Assembly: GCA_050184225.1 (NCBI GenBank)
Contig: JBFXAN010000006.1
Location: forward strand, 6,733 to 70,732
Length of the DNA stretch: 64,000 nt
DNA from: JBFXAN01 sp050184225
Lineage (GTDB): Bacteria > Chloroflexota > Dehalococcoidia > CAUJGQ01
Direction: 5' to 3'
Below, one piece after another: positions 56,744 through 64,000 of the stretch (the first letter of the stretch is position 1; each line of letters starts with the position of its first letter). The notes beneath the pieces were generated by a model. That model was given only the letters and a program-made list of their open reading frames with translations. It searched no databases and was not told the origin of the DNA. Made by a program: the position numbers and the translations under genes.

Positions 56744-57703
56744 GTGTTTCGAGCGCTGGTGATCGGCGTGATCGCATTCTTTGTCTCGATGGCTATCGGC
56801 CGTCCCACCGTGGCGTACCTGCGCCGCCGCAAGATCGGCAAGGCGATCTCGGAATACGCCCTCGAAACGCACAACATCAAGGCGGGCACGCCGACGATGG
56901 GCGGCATCCTGATCTTCACCACCGTCCTGATCGTCACTGCCCCCTTCAACCTGCAGGAGCGGCTCTCCATCCTGCTCCCCTTCGGCGTGATCGCGATCAT
57001 GGGCGTGCTCGGCTGGATCGACGACCTCGGCACGCTCGAGGGCCGCGCCCAGCGCGGCCTCTCCTGGCGCGTCAAGATGCTCGCCCTCCTCATCATCGGC
57101 CTCGCCACCGGACTGATCCTCTGGCAGCCGCTCGACATTCACGGCGTCGCGATCCCCTTCAGCGGCTTCTATGACATCGGCATCTGGATCATCCCCGTGT
57201 CGGTGATCGTCGTCTTCATCACCTCGGTCGGCGTCGCCGTCACCGACGGCCTCGATATGCTCTCCGGCACGACGACCGCGACCGCCTTCGCCGCCTACGG
57301 CGTGATCGCGGCCTTCCAGGGGCAGCCCTTCCTCGGCGCCTTCTGCTACACGGTCGTCGGCGCGGTGATGGGCTTTCTCTGGTACAACGCCTATCCCGCC
57401 CGCATCTTCATGGGTGATACGGGCGCATTGCCGCTCGGCTCCGCCCTGGCCGTCGTCGCCTTGATGACCGAGCAGTGGCTGATCCTGCCGCTGATCGGCG
57501 TCACCTTCTTCGTCAACGTTGCCGCCGACGTGATCCAGGTCGGCTACTACAAGCTCAGCGGCGGAAAGCGTATCTTCAAACGTGCCCCTCTCCACGAACA
57601 CTTCGAGGCGTCCGGCATGCACGAGACGCAGGTCACGATCCGGTTCTGGCTGATCAGCATGGTCGGCGCCATGCTCGGCGTCGGCCTCGCGATCAAGGTG
57701 TGA
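56744..57703 (+). CDS. mraY: Phospho-N-acetylmuramoyl-pentapeptide transferase
   Basis: A 319-residue, ten-helix membrane enzyme that makes lipid I. KAGTPTMGGILI, WIDDLGTLEG, the AVTDGLDMLSGTTT motif with the catalytic Asp, NAYPARIFMGDTGALPLG and RAPLHEHFEASGMHE are in order. It starts with GTG at 56744. The stop shares a base with the murD ATG. Confidence 0.96.
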   Translation: MFRALVIGVIAFFVSMAIGRPTVAYLRRRKIGKAISEYALETHNIKAGTPTMGGILIFTTVLIVTAPFNLQERLSILLPFGVIAIMGVLGWIDDLGTLEGRAQRGLSWRVKMLALLIIGLATGLILWQPLDIHGVAIPFSGFYDIGIWIIPVSVIVVFITSVGVAVTDGLDMLSGTTTATAFAAYGVIAAFQGQPFLGAFCYTVVGAVMGFLWYNAYPARIFMGDTGALPLGSALAVVALMTEQWLILPLIGVTFFVNVAADVIQVGYYKLSGGKRIFKRAPLHEHFEASGMHETQVTIRFWLISMVGAMLGVGLAIKV

Positions 57704-59241
57704 TGATGAGGCAATGGGCAATGGGCAATGGGCAATGGGGAACCCGAGAGCAGGAATCGGCAGAGCGGCCGATTGCCGATTGCCCATTGCCCATTGCCGG
57801 TTCCCGCGTCCTCGTCATCGGCCTCGGCATCGAGGGCGTCGCGCTCACCCGTTTCCTGGCGGGACAGGGCGCGCGCGTGACCGTGAACGATGCCCGCTCA
57901 TCTGACCAGCTCACCGCACGCCTGGCCGAGTTGGACGGCGTCCGTTTCACGCCCGCCTTCGGACATCACAACCCGGCGCTGGTGAAGGACATCGACGCGG
58001 TCTATGTCTCCCAGGGCGTGCCCTTGTCCCTGCCACTGATCGGCGAAGCGCGTCGGCGTGGCGTCCCGGTCGGCTCGATCGCCACCTTGCTTTTCGAGAT
58101 CTGCCCTGGATCGATCACCGGCATCACCGGCAGCGCCGGCAAGACGACGACCACCTCACTCGTCAACGCGATCCTCGAGCGGAGCGGCCGCCCGCACATC
58201 CTCGCGGGAAACATCGGCGCCTGGCCGCTCGATGCGCTCGCCGCCGCAACGCCGGACACGTTCGTCGTCGCCGAGATCAGCCACACCCAACTGCAATTGA
58301 CGAAGCGCAGCCCGCACGTCGCCTGTATCACCAACGTCACGCCCAACCATCTCGACCAATTCTCGTGGTCCGAGTACGTGGATCTGAAACGCAACCTCAT
58401 CCGGTATCAGACGCCCCGCGATGTCGCCGTTCTCAACCTGGACAACCCCGAGACGCGCGGGTTCCTCCGTGATACCTCTGCCGAACTGCTCTGGTTTAGC
58501 CTGGGATCAGACCTCCCCGGCGACGGCGCCTACGTTCGCGATGGCATGATCGTCTGGCGGCACAACGGCGAGGAAGTCCAGGTTATTCGAAGCGATGAAT
58601 CGCGGCTCCGCGGGCGGCACAACGTCGAGAACGTGCTCGCCGCCATCGCCGTGGCCGGCGCCTGCGGCATACCCATGACCATCGCCGGCGAGGCGGTGCG
58701 TGCGTTCCGCGGCGTGCCGCACCGGCTGGAGCCGGTGGCGACGCTGCACGGTATCACCTTCGTCAACGACAGCATCGCCACCGCCCCGGAGCGCACCCTC
58801 GCCGGCATGCGCTCGTTCGACGAACCGATCGTGCTCCTGCTCGGCGGCCGCGACAAGAACCTGCCACTGGACGAGCTCGCCGCCGAGTGCGGCCGGCGTT
58901 GCCGCGCCGTCCTCTGCTTCGGCGAAGCCGGCGACCTGTTCGCCGGGGCGATCCGCGCGGCGGCGGGCCGTGGCCCCATGACCGTCCGTCGAACCGACAC
59001 GGTGGATGACGCGCTGGCGCAGGCGGCGCGCCTTGCCCGCGCCGGCGACGTGGTGCTGTTCGCTCCCGCCGGCACCAGCTTTGACGCCTACCCGAACTTC
59101 GAACGCCGGGGCGACCACTTCCGCCGGCTCGTCGCCGCGCTGGCGGGCGAGAGCCGGACGGAACACGGCACGGCCGCGCCACCTCCACCCGCACGCACGA
59201 CGCCGCCACCCCTCCCCGAGCGACAGGAGCAGCATCGATGA
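57703..59241 (+). CDS. murD: UDP-MurNAc-L-alanine-D-glutamate ligase with repeat-derived N-terminus
   Basis: A 512-residue Mur ligase adding D-Glu. The first about 33 residues (MMRQWAMGNGQWGTREQ...) are encoded by an inverted heptad repeat; the real domain starts at GSRVLVIGLGIEGVALTRFL. The ATP loop is GITGSAGKTTTTS, followed by AGNIGAWPL, NVTPNHLDQF, GRHNVENVLAA and VLLLGGRDKNLPLDEL. The C-terminus has a Pro/Arg extension. The ATG at 57703 overlaps the mraY stop; no other start codon lies between the repeat and the domain except repeat-encoded ATG/TTG. Confidence 0.94.
   Translation: MMRQWAMGNGQWGTREQESAERPIADCPLPIAGSRVLVIGLGIEGVALTRFLAGQGARVTVNDARSSDQLTARLAELDGVRFTPAFGHHNPALVKDIDAVYVSQGVPLSLPLIGEARRRGVPVGSIATLLFEICPGSITGITGSAGKTTTTSLVNAILERSGRPHILAGNIGAWPLDALAAATPDTFVVAEISHTQLQLTKRSPHVACITNVTPNHLDQFSWSEYVDLKRNLIRYQTPRDVAVLNLDNPETRGFLRDTSAELLWFSLGSDLPGDGAYVRDGMIVWRHNGEEVQVIRSDESRLRGRHNVENVLAAIAVAGACGIPMTIAGEAVRAFRGVPHRLEPVATLHGITFVNDSIATAPERTLAGMRSFDEPIVLLLGGRDKNLPLDELAAECGRRCRAVLCFGEAGDLFAGAIRAAAGRGPMTVRRTDTVDDALAQAARLARAGDVVLFAPAGTSFDAYPNFERRGDHFRRLVAALAGESRTEHGTAAPPPPARTTPPPLPERQEQHR
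57711..57805. repeat. Inverted heptad repeat inside murD
   Basis: gcaatgg-gcaatgg units on the left are mirrored by ccattgc-ccattgc units on the right, around about 35 bases; outer parts ggggaacc / ggttccc also pair. It is open in the murD frame. Confidence 0.9.
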
Positions 59242-60446
59242 TGTCATTCAGCCGGGGACGCACGCCGTCCACCCGCCCCGACTACCTGATTACCCTGGTC
59301 GTCGCCGTGCTCACCGGTGCCGGACTGGTGTTCGTCTACAGCGCCAGCTTCGCGATCGGCCTGCGGGAGTTCGACAACGTCAACTTCTTCATCACCCGGC
59401 AGGCGATCGGGGCGACGATCGGCGCGGTCGCGATGTTTGTCCTTGCCCGGCTCGACTACCGGATTCTGGCCCGCTGGAGCCCGCTGATCCTGCTGGCCGC
59501 GCTCACCGGCCTGCTGATGGTGTTGACGCCCGGTATCGGCTCGAACGTCTACGGGTCGCAGCGCTGGATTCAGCTTGGACCGTTGCCGCCGGTGCAGCCG
59601 AGCGAGTTCGCCAAGCTGGCGATGGTGATCTACATCGCCGCGTGGCTCGCCGCCAAGGGCGATCAGGTCAAGCAACTCTCGCTCGGCGTCGTACCCTTCG
59701 TGCTGATGGTGGGATTGGTCGGCGGCCTGATCATGCTCCAGCCGGATATGGGCACCTTTCTCGTGATCGTCCTCACCACCTCGACGATGTTCTTCGTCGC
59801 CGGCGCCGCGCTCGGCCACGTGATCACGCTGGCGGCCTCGGGGCTGGCCGGTGGCTTCCTCCTCATTCTCGTCGAGGGCTACCGCGCCGACCGGCTGATG
59901 GCCTTCCTCAAGGCGGAGGAAGATCCGGATGGCAGGGGATTCCAGATCCTGCAGCTGCTCATCGCCCTGGGCAGCGGCGGCGTCCGCGGCCTCGGTATCG
60001 GTGAAAGCCGGCAGAAGTTCTTCTACATTCCCGGCGCCCATACCGACGGCATCTTTGCCATCGTCGGCGAGGAGCTGGGATTCATCGGAGCGCTGATCAT
60101 CATCGCGCTCTTTGTCACCCTGGTCTTCCGCGGCTTGCAGACGGCCCTTCGCGCGCAGGACGAATTCGGTTACCTGCTCGCCGTCGGCGTCACCTGCTGG
60201 ATCGCGTATCAGACGATCATCAACCTGGGCGGCATCACCCGCAGCCTGCCGCTGACCGGTATCCCGCTGCCCTTCCTCAGTTATGGCAATAACGCGCTCA
60301 TCGCGACGATGGCGGGGATCGGCGTCCTGCTCAGCGTCTCGCGCTATAGCAGCGGGCGCACCTATCTGGCGCGGCGGAGAGGGCCGGCCCCGCCGCTGCC
60401 CGATCGGCCCGTCGGCATCCAACATCGCACGAGGACACCGTCGTGA
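59238..60446 (+). CDS. ftsW: FtsW, SEDS-family peptidoglycan polymerase
   Basis: A 402-residue, ten-helix SEDS protein that polymerises lipid II at the septum with FtsI. YSASFAIGLREF, GSQRWIQLGPLPPVQPSEFAKLAMVIY with the conserved Glu of QPSE, MLQPDMGTF, GIGESRQKFFYIPGAHTDGIFAIVGEELGF and GIPLPFLSYGNNALI are family landmarks. It overlaps murD and murG by four bases. Confidence 0.96.
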   Translation: MMSFSRGRTPSTRPDYLITLVVAVLTGAGLVFVYSASFAIGLREFDNVNFFITRQAIGATIGAVAMFVLARLDYRILARWSPLILLAALTGLLMVLTPGIGSNVYGSQRWIQLGPLPPVQPSEFAKLAMVIYIAAWLAAKGDQVKQLSLGVVPFVLMVGLVGGLIMLQPDMGTFLVIVLTTSTMFFVAGAALGHVITLAASGLAGGFLLILVEGYRADRLMAFLKAEEDPDGRGFQILQLLIALGSGGVRGLGIGESRQKFFYIPGAHTDGIFAIVGEELGFIGALIIIALFVTLVFRGLQTALRAQDEFGYLLAVGVTCWIAYQTIINLGGITRSLPLTGIPLPFLSYGNNALIATMAGIGVLLSVSRYSSGRTYLARRRGPAPPLPDRPVGIQHRTRTPS

Positions 60447-61576
60447 AGGTGATCTTTGCCGGTGGCGGTACCGCCGGTCATGTCTACCCCGGTCTCAGCG
60501 TCGCGGAAGCACTGCGCGCGCTGCAGCCCGATGTCCGCATGATCTACGCCGGCACCGGCGACGCCGAAGAGGAGCGGATCGTCCGCGCCGCCGGGCTGCG
60601 CTACACGAGCGTGCCCGCCACCGGCGTGCGCGGCCGTTCACCGGTGCGTGCCGCGCGCAGCATGGCCACGATCGCCACCGGCACCGAACGCGCCGTGCGC
60701 CTGCTCGCGCACCTCGCACCCGATGCGGTCTTCGCCACCGGCGGCTACGGCAGCGTCCCCGTCGCGCTGGCGGCGGGCATCCGCCGGGTTCCCCTCGTCC
60801 TCTTCCTGCCCGATGTCTACCCCGGCTGGGCCGTGCGCTTCACCGCGCGCTGGGCCACCGCCCTGGCGACCACCACCGAGGCGGCGCTCGAGTTTCTTCC
60901 CTTCGGCAAGACGCGCGTCACCGGCTATCCGGTCCGGCACGCATTCTTCGCAATCGACCGGCAACGTGCCCGCGACCGGACGGGGCTACCGCCGCGCGTG
61001 CCGGTGCTGCTCGTCACCGGCGGCTCCTCCGGTGCCGTCTCGCTGAACACCGCCTTCGCGCGCCACCTGCCCCAGTTCACGACACTGGCCCACGTCGTCC
61101 ACCTCACCGGCCACCGCGACGAAGCGCGGATGCTCGAGTACCGGGGCCGTCTCACGGAAGCACAGCAGTCCCGCTACCGCGTCCAGGCCTACGCCGACGA
61201 CATGCCCGCGCTGATGGCCTCCGCCGACCTGGCGATCACCCGCGCCGGCGCCAGCACCCTCGGCGAGCTGCCGGCGGTGGGTCTGCCGGCGGTGATGATG
61301 CCGCTCCAGCAGGTATCATCCGATCAGGTTCGCAACGCGCGATTCCTCGAATCCCAGGGCGCGGCCGTGACGATCGACGGCGAAGCGGCGGCGGATCAGC
61401 TCTACGCCGCCGTGCAAGGCATCCTCACCGACACGGAGCGTCTCGCCGCCATGCGCCGCGCGATGACCGGCCTCGCCCGCGCCGACGCCGCCCGTGACAT
61501 CGCCCGCCTGATCGTCGAATCGGCGGACACCGACGTAGTGGCGGAGGAGCAAACCCCCGTGGGAGGTGAGCCATGA
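60443..61576 (+). CDS. murG: UDP-GlcNAc--lipid I N-acetylglucosaminyltransferase
   Basis: A 377-residue GT28 glycosyltransferase making lipid II. FAGGGTAGHVYPGLSVAEAL is the N-terminal Gly-rich loop, VFATGGYGSVPVALAA the lipid I region, TGGSSGAVSLN the linker loop, and ADLAITRAGASTLGELPAVGLPAVMMPL the UDP-GlcNAc site. It starts with GTG at 60443. Confidence 0.96.
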   Translation: MKVIFAGGGTAGHVYPGLSVAEALRALQPDVRMIYAGTGDAEEERIVRAAGLRYTSVPATGVRGRSPVRAARSMATIATGTERAVRLLAHLAPDAVFATGGYGSVPVALAAGIRRVPLVLFLPDVYPGWAVRFTARWATALATTTEAALEFLPFGKTRVTGYPVRHAFFAIDRQRARDRTGLPPRVPVLLVTGGSSGAVSLNTAFARHLPQFTTLAHVVHLTGHRDEARMLEYRGRLTEAQQSRYRVQAYADDMPALMASADLAITRAGASTLGELPAVGLPAVMMPLQQVSSDQVRNARFLESQGAAVTIDGEAAADQLYAAVQGILTDTERLAAMRRAMTGLARADAARDIARLIVESADTDVVAEEQTPVGGEP

Positions 61577-63051
61577 CCACTGCACGGCGTCACGGCGACC
61601 TGCCGGCGGCCGTACACCTCGTCGGCATCGGCGGCATGCATATGTCGGCCATCGCCCAGATCCTGCTCCGCAACGGCCGGCGCGTCACCGGTTCGGACCA
61701 GATGCCCTCGTCCCTCACCGAGAAGCTGCGGGCCATGGGCGCCGATGTCCGCTATGGTCACGCGGCCGACCACGTCGGCGACGTCGATCTCGTCGTCGCC
61801 ACCGCCGCCGTCAGGCCGGACAACCCGGAACTGCTGGAGGCAGGGCGACGCGGCATCCCGGTCATCTCGCGAGCGGCGATGGTCGCGCGATTGATGGAGG
61901 GTCGCACCGGCGTCTGTGTCGCCGGTACCCACGGCAAGACGACGACATCGTCGATGATCGCCTGGATGCTGCGCGAGGCCGGCCGCGATCCGTCGTTCCT
62001 GCTCGGCGGTGAATCAGTCGACCTCGGCACGAATGCCTGGGCGGGCGAGGGCGACGCGATCGTCGTCGAGGCGGACGAATACGCCCGCGCCTTCCTCGAA
62101 TACCGGCCGGCGATCGCCGTGATCACCAACGTCGAGTTCGACCACCTCGAGTACTACGGCTCGATCGAGGCGTATGAGGATGCCTTCCGGTCATTTATGC
62201 AGCGTGTACCAGCGGACGGCGTGCTCATCGCCTGCGGCGACGGCCGGCGGCTGCCTGCCCTCGCGGTGGAGCGCTATGCGGCGCCCGTCGAGATCTATCG
62301 GTTGCTCCGCCAACCCGAGCGCACCGCTGCACAGCCGTGGGATGAGCGACGCATTCGCGCCTACGCCGGCGGGGCATCCCCGTTCTCTCAGCCGCCGGAA
62401 CCAACCTGGTGGGCCGTCGATGCCGGCATCGGCGACGCCGGCGGTAGCGTGATCGAGGTCTTTCGGAGCGGGGACTATCTCGGACGGTTCACCCTGATCG
62501 TTCCCGGCGAACACATGGCGGAGAATGCCCTCGGCGCGATCGCGGCCGGATACCGACTCGGGCTACCGGTCGAAGCGATGCAGGCGGCGCTGGCCTCCTT
62601 CCGTGGCGCGCGCCGCCGCTTCGAGTTCGTCGGCGAAGCCCAAGGTATCACGGCGATCGACGACTTCGCCCACCATCCCACCGAGATCCGCGTGAATATC
62701 ACCGCCGCACGGGAGCGGTATCCGGGGCGGCGGTTGATCGTGGTCTTTCAACCTCATACGTACAGTCGAACATCGTATTTGTTCGACCAATTTACGGAGT
62801 GTTTCAAGGAGGCCGATCGGCTGTTCGTTCTCGAAACATATGCGTCACGCGAATCGCCGGAGGCAGGATTGGCCGCCGTGGATCTCGCCAGCGCGGTGAA
62901 ATCGCCGCCTTGCGACTACGTGCGCACGGCTGAGGATGCCGCAGACCGCCTGCTGGCGGAGTTGCGATCCGGCGACGTTCTCGTGACCATGGGCGCTGGC
63001 GATGTCGATCGCGTGGGCCGCGCCGTCATCGAGGCTCTGCGCGAATCATGA
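61573..63051 (+). CDS. murC: UDP-MurNAc-L-alanine ligase
   Basis: A 492-residue Mur ligase attaching the first amino acid. HLVGIGGMHMSAIAQIL binds UDP, AGTHGKTTTSSMIAW is the ATP loop, and VVEADEYARAFLEYRPAIAVITNVEFDHLEYYGS is the MurC middle motif. DDFAHHPTEI and VVFQPHTYSRT are C-terminal landmarks. It overlaps murG and murB by ATGA. Confidence 0.96.
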   Translation: MTTARRHGDLPAAVHLVGIGGMHMSAIAQILLRNGRRVTGSDQMPSSLTEKLRAMGADVRYGHAADHVGDVDLVVATAAVRPDNPELLEAGRRGIPVISRAAMVARLMEGRTGVCVAGTHGKTTTSSMIAWMLREAGRDPSFLLGGESVDLGTNAWAGEGDAIVVEADEYARAFLEYRPAIAVITNVEFDHLEYYGSIEAYEDAFRSFMQRVPADGVLIACGDGRRLPALAVERYAAPVEIYRLLRQPERTAAQPWDERRIRAYAGGASPFSQPPEPTWWAVDAGIGDAGGSVIEVFRSGDYLGRFTLIVPGEHMAENALGAIAAGYRLGLPVEAMQAALASFRGARRRFEFVGEAQGITAIDDFAHHPTEIRVNITAARERYPGRRLIVVFQPHTYSRTSYLFDQFTECFKEADRLFVLETYASRESPEAGLAAVDLASAVKSPPCDYVRTAEDAADRLLAELRSGDVLVTMGAGDVDRVGRAVIEALRES

Positions 63052-64000
63052 TTCCCGAAAGCCTGGTCACGGAACTGCGCGCCATCGGGCCGGTGCGGGA
63101 GCGCGAGTCGCTCTCCCGTCACACCACCGTTGGCATCGGCGGGCCGGCCGACCTCTACGTGAAGGTGGAGACGGTGGACGCTCTCGTCCGCGTTCTCGAT
63201 GCTGCCGACCGCCACGCCGCGCCGTGGTTTATCCTCGGCGCCGGCAGCAACCTGCTCGTCGGCGACGGCGGCATCCGCGGCATCGTCGTCGAATACGACG
63301 CCAAGCAGATCGACGGACCCGTCATCCAACCAGATGGGCGGGCACGCTTCACGATCGAAGCGGGCGCCAGCTTCGCCTACGTCGCCCGCCGCCTCGCCCG
63401 CCAGGGGTACGCCGGCCTCGAGTGGGCCGTCGGCATTCCCGGCACGCTGGGCGGCGCCGTCGTCACCAACGCCGGTGCCTACGGTAGCTGCCTCTCCGAC
63501 ATCCTCGTCCGCGTCCGCCTGGCCAAACCGGGCGGCGCCCCGCGCGACCTGCCCGCTGCCGCCTTCCAGTTGTCCTATCGCGAGAGCGTCTTCACCCGCG
63601 GCCTGCTCAAACAGGTCGCCGTCCTCTCCGTCACCGTCGACCTCACCCCGGATGATCCTGCCCAGGTGATGGAGCGCATGAACCGGCTCGACACCGACCG
63701 CAAGGCGGCGCAGCCCAGCGGCCAGAACACCGGCTCCGTCTTCAAGAATCCGCCCGGCGATGCAGCCTGGCGCTTGATCGACGCCGCCGGCCTCCGTGGC
63801 CATCGCCTCGGCGGCGCCGAGATCACCCAGAAGCACAGCAACTTCTTCGCCAACACCGGCGGCGCCACCGCCGCCGACATGCACGGCCTGATCCGGCTCG
63901 CCCAACAGCGCGTCCGCGACCAGTTCGGCGTCGAGCTGGAGCCAGAAGTCTGGTTTGTCGGCGAGGGATTCGATCACGAGCCGGGGGGGGGGGGGGGCCC
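63048..64000 (+). CDS. murB: UDP-N-acetylenolpyruvoylglucosamine reductase, 3' end missing
   Basis: At least 310 residues of the flavoenzyme that makes UDP-MurNAc. HTTVGIGGPADLYVKVE, GAGSNLLVGDGGIRGIVV, GIPGTLGGAVVTNAGAYG for FAD, GSVFKNP with the proton-donor Ser, and KHSNFFANTGGATAADM are present. The body is essentially complete to EVWFVGEGF, where the family usually ends; the sequence then enters a G-run at 63983, so the true stop is not seen. Confidence 0.93.
   Translation, partial: MIPESLVTELRAIGPVRERESLSRHTTVGIGGPADLYVKVETVDALVRVLDAADRHAAPWFILGAGSNLLVGDGGIRGIVVEYDAKQIDGPVIQPDGRARFTIEAGASFAYVARRLARQGYAGLEWAVGIPGTLGGAVVTNAGAYGSCLSDILVRVRLAKPGGAPRDLPAAAFQLSYRESVFTRGLLKQVAVLSVTVDLTPDDPAQVMERMNRLDTDRKAAQPSGQNTGSVFKNPPGDAAWRLIDAAGLRGHRLGGAEITQKHSNFFANTGGATAADMHGLIRLAQQRVRDQFGVELEPEVWFVGEGFDHEPGGGGG
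63983..63997. other. Run of 15 Gs at the contig end
   Basis: A G homopolymer followed by ccc closes the window. No comparable run occurs elsewhere in it. It looks like a sequencing or assembly artefact rather than genomic sequence. Confidence 0.75.

Overview
This 64 kb window is one high-GC bacterial contig that ends inside murB in an implausible run of 15 Gs. The gene set suggests a member of the Chloroflexota, probably close to the Thermomicrobia. The evidence is a T-box leader on leuS, an HspR-controlled dnaJ/hspR/clpC heat-shock operon, several membrane-anchored HtrA-type proteases, ECF sigma/anti-sigma pairs, and a dcw cluster without mraZ or murE at its start. The lineage is inference; no rRNA is present to settle it. 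Genes are dense, and many neighbours overlap by ATGA or GTGA.

Layout. 1-4.7 kb: an ECF sigma factor with the start of its anti-sigma partner, a lipoprotein HtrA protease, a cobalamin/iron-type binding protein, an alpha/beta hydrolase without its nucleophile, and pgeF. 4.7-8.8 kb, minus strand: HD phosphohydrolase, pgk, a DUF6282 hydrolase, and a CoA-transferase gene broken by one amber codon. 9-12 kb: an intact VapBC-like pair and an S9 peptidase. 12.1-15.3 kb: tRNA-Ala(GGC), then a leucine T-box and leuS. 15.4-20.2 kb, minus strand: a coiled-coil protein, coaD, rsmD, a membrane-anchored GH18-like protein and a second HtrA protease. 20.4-30.3 kb: greA with a leader terminator, lysS, NUDIX, Uma2, a zinc alcohol dehydrogenase, an atypical SDR, a PEP-utiliser-domain protein, an MFS exporter and a broken DUF402 gene. 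30.5-36.2 kb: the heat-shock operon, then a small island of duplicated DUF433/DUF5615 toxin-antitoxin genes bounded by a second copy of the clpC 3' end. 36.3-47.1 kb: mixed metabolism, two more ECF sigma factors, small hypothetical genes and a ParE-type toxin pseudogene. 47.3-51.6 kb, minus strand: priA, rplS, trmD and a mog-type gene. 52-64 kb: the cell wall/division cluster rsmH, ftsL-like, ftsI, murF, mraY, murD, ftsW, murG, murC, murB.

Two themes stand out. First, the window is full of short palindromic elements of several sequence families. One family of about 155 bp (here 'family A') is present six times with matching ends (acctaacc ... ggttaggt) and a recognisable core. One copy lies in frame inside the leuS editing domain, one supplies the leuS stop codon, one abuts the rsmD start, and one is nested inside another repeat. 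Related elements lie in frame inside priA and at the murD N-terminus. Second, toxin genes have decayed while their antitoxins stay open: a frameshift, a large in-frame deletion and an amber codon disable three separate toxins.

Regulation visible in the sequence includes the leucine T-box, a 7-7-7 inverted repeat overlapping the -10 box of the dnaJ/hspR/clpC promoter (a candidate HspR operator), and a promoter-proximal intrinsic terminator in the greA leader.
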